Shown one piece after another: positions 1 through 5,473 of a stretch of 8,474 nt of DNA; the stretch's first letter is position 1; the number at the start of each line of letters is the position of its first letter. The DNA comes from Candidatus Aerophobota bacterium (GTDB lineage: Bacteria; Aerophobota; Aerophobia; Aerophobales; B47-G16). A program made the position numbers and the translations under genes. The stretch covers positions 1-8,474 of the forward strand of contig QMPZ01000063.1 of NCBI GenBank assembly GCA_003648815.1. Direction: 5' to 3'. The notes beneath the pieces were generated by a model. It saw nothing but the letters and a program-made list of their open reading frames with translations, was not told the DNA's origin and ran no database searches.

Positions 1-410
1 CCCTCAATCCACTTTCCCCTCCAATCATCCTGACTTAAAAGACCCATCTCAAAGAAAGCCACCTTGCTCCAGGGACTCACCCTTCCATCCTTGTCCCAGA
101 CGCGCACCTTCCAGTAATAGGTCCTTCCACTCTCTAAGGGAGCTCCTTTGTAGGGAACATTTGTCGACTCATCCGAGGCCACTTTTCCACTATCCCACAT
201 CTCACCTCTGTCAGCGTCTAAGCTGTCTCGACTGCTGGCAACAAGCACCTGATAGGCAGATTGAAGCTGAGCGCGTTCGGAGTGCTCAAGAACCCAGGAA
301 AACCTGGGACTGGCGACATCAATTCCCAGAGGATTGAAGCTGTACTCGCAGCGCAAATCCTTCGGTGCCCCTATTCCGGCCATCTCTTTCTTTTCTTCCT
401 GATAGCTCAT
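1..410 (-). CDS. Alpha-L-rhamnosidase, GH78 family, N-terminal part (truncated by window edge)
   Basis: This is the first 136 codons of a gene that continues past base 1; only the N-terminal region is present. Hand translation gives an Fn3-like domain typical of the N-terminus of large bacterial GH78 alpha-L-rhamnosidases. Visible landmarks are LRCEYSFNPLGID (residues 19-31), SPRFSWVL (34-41), QSAYQVLVASS (50-60), WDSGKV (72-77), PLESGRTYYWKVRVWD (91-106) and the domain-end motif EMGLLSQDDWRGKWIE (121-136). In this family that motif leads into a carbohydrate-binding beta-sandwich and then the (alpha/alpha)6 catalytic barrel, neither of which can be checked here. Family members usually have about 850-1100 residues. 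The start is ATG at 410, preceded by AAGGAGGG with a 5-nt spacer after GGAGG, 16 bp after the stop of the preceding gene; this is operon-like spacing. No signal peptide is seen, so a cytoplasmic enzyme releasing terminal L-rhamnose is inferred. The family call is firm; the exact linkage is unknown. Confidence 0.9.
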   Translation of the reverse strand, partial: MSYQEEKKEMAGIGAPKDLRCEYSFNPLGIDVASPRFSWVLEHSERAQLQSAYQVLVASSRDSLDADRGEMWDSGKVASDESTNVPYKGAPLESGRTYYWKVRVWDKDGRVSPWSKVAFFEMGLLSQDDWRGKWIE

Positions 411-426
411 CTTGCCCTCCTTTAAT

Positions 427-2379
427 CTATGCTTCCCAGGGAAGCTTGTGCTCTACAAGGTCTGAAAATCCGTGATAAAAGGGGGATGAACCTGCTATGA
501 CGAAATGAGCCTGAACTGATCTTTCCCTGCGAAGCACTTTTATAAAAAACTGATTCCATCCCTTCCTGAGCCTTGCATCAACGTAGCTTCTTCCATCCCC
601 GGCGTAATTTGGTCTTAAGGATCCCTCGCTCCTCACCTGGTGAATCAGCTTTCCATTAAGATACATCTTAAACGGGCAATTTGAGGGAAGACCCACCCTT
701 ATATCTCTTTCATCCGGACTCCAAACATAGTGTCTAAGATAGATGGTTCCACTTTTACCCCGAAAGTTTTCCTCAATTTTAAGTTCATTATCGGAAAAGT
801 CAACGATACTCCAGTTTTCATTTAAACCGCAGGGATCGGGATCATCTTCCAGAGATGATTCTTCCTCCCCTTCAAATACGTTTGAGATCAGCCATCTTCT
901 GGCCGCCAGAAAGACCAGAGGAACTTCCTCTATTTGAGGTCTTCCCTTGATGGATACATACAAACTTGCTCGATTGGAAATGTCTAAGGCCTTTATATCA
1001 TCCACCTTTACGGTGAACTTGCATAGCAATTCCTCGCCCGGCTTCAAAGCTGTCCTTACGAGATGTGGCTCTATCCTCCATCCCTCAGGAGCCCTCACCG
1101 AGGCCTCAAGCTCGAGTTTGGCCAGTCGCAGGTTCTTTAAAATTACCTGAAAATCCTTGGCTACCCCTACCTTGACGACGGGATCATTCAGGTAATCCAC
1201 TGAGACCAAAACGGTGTAGAGGTCAAAATCTACCTTCGTCGGAGAAGCATGCCACAGCCTCTTTATATCCTCATTTGCCCTTAAGGAATTTTCCAGGAAA
1301 GATATTGAGGGAACAGCACTTCTCTTTTCCCTCTCAACGCTTCCGGAGGAAAAGCTCCTTTCTCCATAGAGGGAAAGGACCTTCCTTCCTATCCTGCAGA
1401 CCCTTTTGGTCAGCTCATCAAGGTCCTTTGGCTCCTTTACATTCCTTATTCCTCCCCAGGAGGAATTGGTGATAATCTTATCACTTAGAGGCTTTATCCA
1501 CTTTTTGGGAAGACCGTCCCTGCCCAGAATTATTCCCAAAAGGGCTCCAAGGGTTGCTCCGGTGCAGTCGGTATCATAGCCACAGTTGACCGCCTTACAT
1601 ATGGCATCCCCGAAGTCCTTGCCATAAAGAAGTCCTATCGTCTGAAATCCAAGATTCGGTGGGGAGTATTGGGCTATGGGACTGTAGGAGGAGTGCAGGA
1701 CGAAATTTCTCGCCTCCTTCCAGCTCATCCCCTCCCGGTAAGCTTTCATTGCATTCCTGATTGCTTTCGCCGTCTCGCACTCCTGCGGAATAAAGGAAAG
1801 AGCTATTTCAAGAAGTTTTTCCTTATCGCTGAGGAGAAAGGCAGCCGACTCCAAAGCTGCATTGAACATTTCCCCGTATACGGACTCTCCTCCTGCATGA
1901 TCCACTATGGCATCCTCGTAGGCATAGGAGGCAGCGACGTTGGGAAGACCAGGAGCAATACAGGCCCATATCTCGGAGCGAATGGGGCTTCCCATGCAGT
2001 GCTTGAAATAGTTGTTATAATAACCAGATATCGGGGGCAAAAGTCCCTTTTTAAGGTTGGTCTTATGAAGTCCGTATTCATCGAAGTTGTATTGAACGCA
2101 ATCAAGCCAGTACTCAGCCAGATCTCTCGCCTTAATGTGAAGTCCCCTCTCCTCCAGGGCCTGAAGCCAGATCAACTGAAGCTCTAAGTCATCGTTGGGT
2201 ATTCCTCCCTCCTTTAGCTCGGGATACCACCAGACATCAAACATTTCCTCCTTTCCCCATCCACTCTCCAGTGGAGCTCCCAATGTGCCCCCACAGTTTT
2301 TGCCAAGCCAGCAACCGTAGACCTTGTCATAGTACTCTTCCTCGGTCAACTTCACCAGGTTTATATCTTTATCTTTCAT
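427..2379 (-). CDS. ADP-ribosylglycohydrolase-fold protein with C-terminal beta domains; possible novel glycosidase
   Basis: Residues 1-340 (numbered from the start chosen here) form an ADP-ribosylglycohydrolase (DraG/ARH-like) domain. Landmarks are YGCWLGKNCGGTLGAPLE (21-38), the first acidic motif PNDDLELQLIWL (62-73), VDHAGGESVYGEMFNAA (159-175) and the second metal motif GYDTDCTGATLGALLG (267-282). Asp64/Asp65 and Asp269/Asp271 are the expected metal ligands; the usual TDD and DTDT are NDD and DTDC here. After a linker come an Ig/NEW3-like beta region (about 380-488) and a second beta-rich region (about 496-645) containing FKMYLNGKLIHQ and RKGWNQFFIKVL, which resembles accessory sugar-binding jelly rolls. 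Classical enzymes of the fold are about 300 residues and remove ADP-ribose from proteins; at about 650 residues, and lying between rhamnosidases, this one more likely acts on a glycoside (inference). An upstream in-frame ATG at 2391 lacks any SD, whereas the ATG at 2379 has GGAG with a 6-nt spacer, so 2379 is preferred. No signal peptide. Confidence 0.85.
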   Translation of the reverse strand: MKDKDINLVKLTEEEYYDKVYGCWLGKNCGGTLGAPLESGWGKEEMFDVWWYPELKEGGIPNDDLELQLIWLQALEERGLHIKARDLAEYWLDCVQYNFDEYGLHKTNLKKGLLPPISGYYNNYFKHCMGSPIRSEIWACIAPGLPNVAASYAYEDAIVDHAGGESVYGEMFNAALESAAFLLSDKEKLLEIALSFIPQECETAKAIRNAMKAYREGMSWKEARNFVLHSSYSPIAQYSPPNLGFQTIGLLYGKDFGDAICKAVNCGYDTDCTGATLGALLGIILGRDGLPKKWIKPLSDKIITNSSWGGIRNVKEPKDLDELTKRVCRIGRKVLSLYGERSFSSGSVEREKRSAVPSISFLENSLRANEDIKRLWHASPTKVDFDLYTVLVSVDYLNDPVVKVGVAKDFQVILKNLRLAKLELEASVRAPEGWRIEPHLVRTALKPGEELLCKFTVKVDDIKALDISNRASLYVSIKGRPQIEEVPLVFLAARRWLISNVFEGEEESSLEDDPDPCGLNENWSIVDFSDNELKIEENFRGKSGTIYLRHYVWSPDERDIRVGLPSNCPFKMYLNGKLIHQVRSEGSLRPNYAGDGRSYVDARLRKGWNQFFIKVLRRERSVQAHFVIAGSSPFYHGFSDLVEHKLPWEA

Positions 2380-2385
2380 CTCAAT

Positions 2386-2389
2386 CTCC
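2386..2389 (-). promoter_or_regulatory. Weak ribosome binding site (GGAG) deciding the start at 2379
   Basis: On the minus strand GGAG lies 6 nt before the ATG at 2379. The alternative ATG at 2391 is preceded by an A-rich sequence (TAGATTAAACCAA) with no purine-rich SD. The other three genes of the cluster have full AGGAGG-type boxes, so this gene may be translated less efficiently or depend on coupling to its upstream neighbour. If the 2391 start is used, the protein gains MEIE at its N-terminus. Confidence 0.5.
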
Positions 2390-2391
2390 AT

Positions 2392-2485
2392 TTGGTTTAA
2401 TCTATATAAAAAGCGTCTTTTACCGCGACCGCTCCTGTCTATATCAAACCAGTCGATGAAGAAAGCTGAAGTGGAGAAATAGGCC
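2392..2485 (-). other. Intergenic region between the GH106-like gene and the ADP-ribosylglycohydrolase-like gene
   Basis: This gap contains no convincing promoter or terminator. A short AAAAG-ACG-CTTTT inverted repeat exists, but its stem is only 5 bp and AT-rich. The minus-strand frame of the downstream gene stays open right through the gap, from just after a TAA at 2511-2509, but holds no ATG, GTG or TTG before the ATG at 2391. Confidence 0.5.
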
Positions 2486-5404
2486 TTAATGAGCTTTTCG
2501 TCGCCGAATTAACTTCACCTCATTTAAGCCAAAGGGAACGAAGTTATATCCATCTACCCAATTGACTTCATCGACAAAGCTTTGTGGACCAACGGACAAA
2601 AGCTCACCCTTGCTGTGATGATGGGGCCCCAGGAGGTTACGCAGGCTACCGGTCAGCTCTATTTCCAGAAGGTTTTCCCCTTCCTTCAATGAAGAGGTAA
2701 TCTCGACCTCATAAGGTGGCCAGAAGACCAATCCTGCCTCTTTACCGTTTACGCTTATCCTGGCCACGATGGCCTGGAAATCCTCAAATTTGAGGTATAC
2801 CCTCTCCTCGGAAGATAAGGCATCCAGCTTTACCTTTTGCCGGTAAAGGACGCTACCAGTATAGAAGGGATAGCCCTGAAGGACCAGATCTCCCTGCTTA
2901 ATTTCCCGAGCCTCATCGGTAAGCAAAAAGTCGTTCAAAAAGGTGGCCTTTCCCTTGCGGAAACTTTTCCCTGCCCTTACGGAAAACTCTCCAATGATGT
3001 AAATGGATTCGAGCTCCACCCCGTCTTTTCTGTAAATTAAGGTGCCCTTCTTTTTTGGAGGAATAAAAAGACAGGAAAGTTCCACCGTGTTTTGACCCTT
3101 TTGCCTTACTAAGTTAGAGATATCAATTTTCTTAAAGGATATATCATGCCAAAAACCTGCGTGGGAATATCTGACTTCGTGAGAGTTGACCTTGATCTTA
3201 AATATCTCAGGACTTTCCAGGACAAGGTAAATTTTCCTTCCTTCATCCCCAAAATCCGTTTGAAAGGAAAACCTTAAGTTGATCTCAAGTTCCTTTCCCA
3301 TCTCCTCCATTTTTTTCTGCACCTTCCAGACGGGCAGCTTCTCGCTCCATTCCTCACCTTTAAGCTTATACTCGCACCAGTCAAGGGTAAGGCTGTTGGG
3401 ATCGCACCGCCTGAATTGCCATCGATCAGGTAAGGTCCGAGCCTCAACTACCTCATAAGAGGGAAGAGAAAAGGGAGCTGGCTCAATATCTTCTCTTCTG
3501 ATCAAAAGGTGAGAGCCAATTTCAGCAAAGTCAAGTTCGAGATGTGTTGCATCTTCCTTGAAGGAAGAGGGAAGTCTCTTAACCTTCCCGTTCAGGGGAT
3601 TCCATTCCTCCATCGCTCCTTTCCCCCTTATCCTTACCTTAGCCTTAAAGCTTTTCTCTTGGGAGGTGTTGACCAGGAAATAAACATCCCTTTTCTCATC
3701 CAATTTTCTGTGTTGATAATAAATTGAGCCAATCTCCTCGCCCCTCTCATCCCTTATGCTAATTTCAGGCTCCAACATCTCATCCAAAGTTTTCCTGAGC
3801 TTTTCTTCGTCATCTTCGACGAGTACTGCCTTCTCAAATAGATTTTTTAGCTCCTCTTCTGCTTGATTTTTCCCCTCAACCAAATAGGGCAAGGGCTTGA
3901 TGGCCACCACCTTTCCTCCGCTCGCCAAAAATTCCCTCAAGAGGGAAACGGTGGTGGCTCGCAAGCTCACGGTCGGGGGGATAACTACCAGCTTATAGCA
4001 CATCTTTTCCACCCTGATCGAGCTTCCTTCGACTTTTCCGTATTTTGCCAGCAATTTCTCATCGGCCAGATCATAATCTCGATGAAACTGAAGAAGGCGA
4101 TCAATCAGAGCAGTAAAGGACCTGTTCAACCGGTCAACTTCCCTGGTGTCGGAGGGTTTGTAAAGACACCAGGCTCCCTCTATGGGGTGAATGACCAGGA
4201 TATCGGCCTGAAACTGTCCCTCACTCATCATACAGTTTAAACGAGCAAAGTAATCCTCTATCACTTTATTGTACTTCCACCAGGGTTGCTGATAATGAAG
4301 GGTGGGAGGAAAGTCCCTCTTTCGTGCTCCCCTCATTGAGTAAAGGGATAGATGCGGACAAAAAAAGTTTACCCCCAGGACAATATGCCAGTCGCCGATC
4401 CACTTTCTTCCGGCAAAGGAAAAATTCTGCCCGCTACAACCATACAGCTCTGACAAAACTCTTTTCTTTCCCAGCTGGTGGGCCACTGAGGAGACCTGTT
4501 TTAAGGTAAGGGGATTATTGATATTGCGGCCCAGGTGGTCAACTCCGGGAATATGCATATATTCGTAGTGAGGCATAGCTGCGCCGATGCATCTTATCTG
4601 AGAGGAAAGCTCATCCTCACAGAGATAATGGCCGGTATAGGCGATGCGGTGCTGACTGCACCAATTGTAGATTTTTCGGGAATAAGCCTGCACAAACATA
4701 TCGGTCACAAGGTTCCAAAAATCATAACGAACTTTCTTGTAGTCTTTCTCGTCAAAGAAAAGACAGCTAAGATGCTCCAAGATATCATAGCCATATCTTT
4801 CCTTAAAGCGGGCGGGAAGCTCATCAGTCCAGGGAACAGCTATCTCTCCACGGCTGGCAAAGGTCATATAGTTTGGCTCATCGGTAAAGACTGCCGGAAC
4901 GGTCCTGCCAAATTCATCGCCCACCTCTTTAAAATAGAGCTCGTAGGTGGAGTTGAGGAATGCATCGACCACCTTCTCGCTCAGGACATCCACATAGCTA
5001 TAACCATTAAAATATGGGTTATCCGGACCGTAAACTACCTCAAATTTTCTTTTGCCATCCACCAGCTTGCATCTCATCGCTTTTATGCGATACTCCTTTC
5101 CCTTGGCGGGGACAATTCCCCCGGCAAAACCGCTTGGCCAGCGGTCCTCATCATAAAGATAAGCCAGCACGCCCATCTTTTTAGCAAAAGAGATGGCTGC
5201 CTTTATCCTGTCCATCCACTCGGAAGAAAGATAAGGGGTGATGAGCCCAATGCGGGAGTGCATAAAGAAGCCCCCTATCCCCTTTTCCTTCATCTCCTTT
5301 ATCTGCCGGCCTAACTCCTCCTCCTGCAAGTCATCATTCCAGCTCCAGAAGGGAGCACTGCGAAACTCCACCCCTGGATTTTTGAACTTCTCCTCTATAG
5401 CCAT
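2486..5404 (-). CDS. Glycoside hydrolase resembling GH106 alpha-L-rhamnosidase
   Basis: The 972-aa protein has the layout of the GH106-like group: an N-terminal TIM-barrel-type catalytic region, a central alpha/beta region, then tandem beta-sandwich domains. Family-like motifs are SAPFWSWNDDL (16-26), EKGIGGFFMHSRIGL (40-54), LAYLYDEDRWPSGFAGG (80-96), VFTDEPNY (172-179) and KRVLSELYGCSG (314-325). Glu176 and Glu319 are candidate catalytic acids, chosen from motif context. Residues 395-510 look like the Rossmann-like segment that follows the barrel in such enzymes (FQADILVIHPIEG; EFLASGGKVVAI). DVYFLVNTSQEK (573-584) and EWNPLNGKV (600-608) are typical of the next beta domain. Two galactose-binding-like regions follow (about 655-815 and 830-965), ending with NLLGPHHHSKGE and GYNFVPFGL. 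ATG at 5404 has AGGAGG with a 5-nt spacer and lies 69 bp after the preceding stop. No signal peptide is seen, so the enzyme is inferred to be cytoplasmic. Rhamnose specificity rests on family resemblance and neighbours; another deoxyhexose or a uronic acid substrate is possible. Confidence 0.82.
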   Translation of the reverse strand: MAIEEKFKNPGVEFRSAPFWSWNDDLQEEELGRQIKEMKEKGIGGFFMHSRIGLITPYLSSEWMDRIKAAISFAKKMGVLAYLYDEDRWPSGFAGGIVPAKGKEYRIKAMRCKLVDGKRKFEVVYGPDNPYFNGYSYVDVLSEKVVDAFLNSTYELYFKEVGDEFGRTVPAVFTDEPNYMTFASRGEIAVPWTDELPARFKERYGYDILEHLSCLFFDEKDYKKVRYDFWNLVTDMFVQAYSRKIYNWCSQHRIAYTGHYLCEDELSSQIRCIGAAMPHYEYMHIPGVDHLGRNINNPLTLKQVSSVAHQLGKKRVLSELYGCSGQNFSFAGRKWIGDWHIVLGVNFFCPHLSLYSMRGARKRDFPPTLHYQQPWWKYNKVIEDYFARLNCMMSEGQFQADILVIHPIEGAWCLYKPSDTREVDRLNRSFTALIDRLLQFHRDYDLADEKLLAKYGKVEGSSIRVEKMCYKLVVIPPTVSLRATTVSLLREFLASGGKVVAIKPLPYLVEGKNQAEEELKNLFEKAVLVEDDEEKLRKTLDEMLEPEISIRDERGEEIGSIYYQHRKLDEKRDVYFLVNTSQEKSFKAKVRIRGKGAMEEWNPLNGKVKRLPSSFKEDATHLELDFAEIGSHLLIRREDIEPAPFSLPSYEVVEARTLPDRWQFRRCDPNSLTLDWCEYKLKGEEWSEKLPVWKVQKKMEEMGKELEINLRFSFQTDFGDEGRKIYLVLESPEIFKIKVNSHEVRYSHAGFWHDISFKKIDISNLVRQKGQNTVELSCLFIPPKKKGTLIYRKDGVELESIYIIGEFSVRAGKSFRKGKATFLNDFLLTDEAREIKQGDLVLQGYPFYTGSVLYRQKVKLDALSSEERVYLKFEDFQAIVARISVNGKEAGLVFWPPYEVEITSSLKEGENLLEIELTGSLRNLLGPHHHSKGELLSVGPQSFVDEVNWVDGYNFVPFGLNEVKLIRRRKAH

Positions 5405-5473
5405 CTTTCCCTCCTAATACAATGATAAAGTTTTTCCTGAGTTGAAAGCATTTGAGGAGACAACGTCTATGTC

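Noticed and set aside
1669..2187. Plus-strand open frame of 172 codons
   Set aside because: It is antisense to the conserved ADP-ribosylglycohydrolase domain; its translation has no family resemblance.
2405..2425. AAAAG-ACG-CTTTT hairpin as a terminator
   Set aside because: The stem is only 5 bp and mostly A:T, with no GC-rich core, so it is unlikely to terminate transcription.
2486..2511. Frameshift joining the GH106-like gene to the downstream gene
   Set aside because: The 972-aa protein ends with a family-typical tail (GYNFVPFGLNEVKL) followed by a normal stop, so no broken extension needs to be assumed.
4535..5314. Plus-strand open frame of 259 codons
   Set aside because: It lies entirely antisense to the GH106-like gene, whose motifs are clear. 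Its translation shows no recognisable domain, and no SD precedes it. It is a frame shadow.
5405..5473. Internal promoter in the 69-bp gap (TATCAT as a -10 element)
   Set aside because: No acceptable -35 element lies 16-18 bp upstream, and the region reads through as an ordinary operon gap with an SD box.
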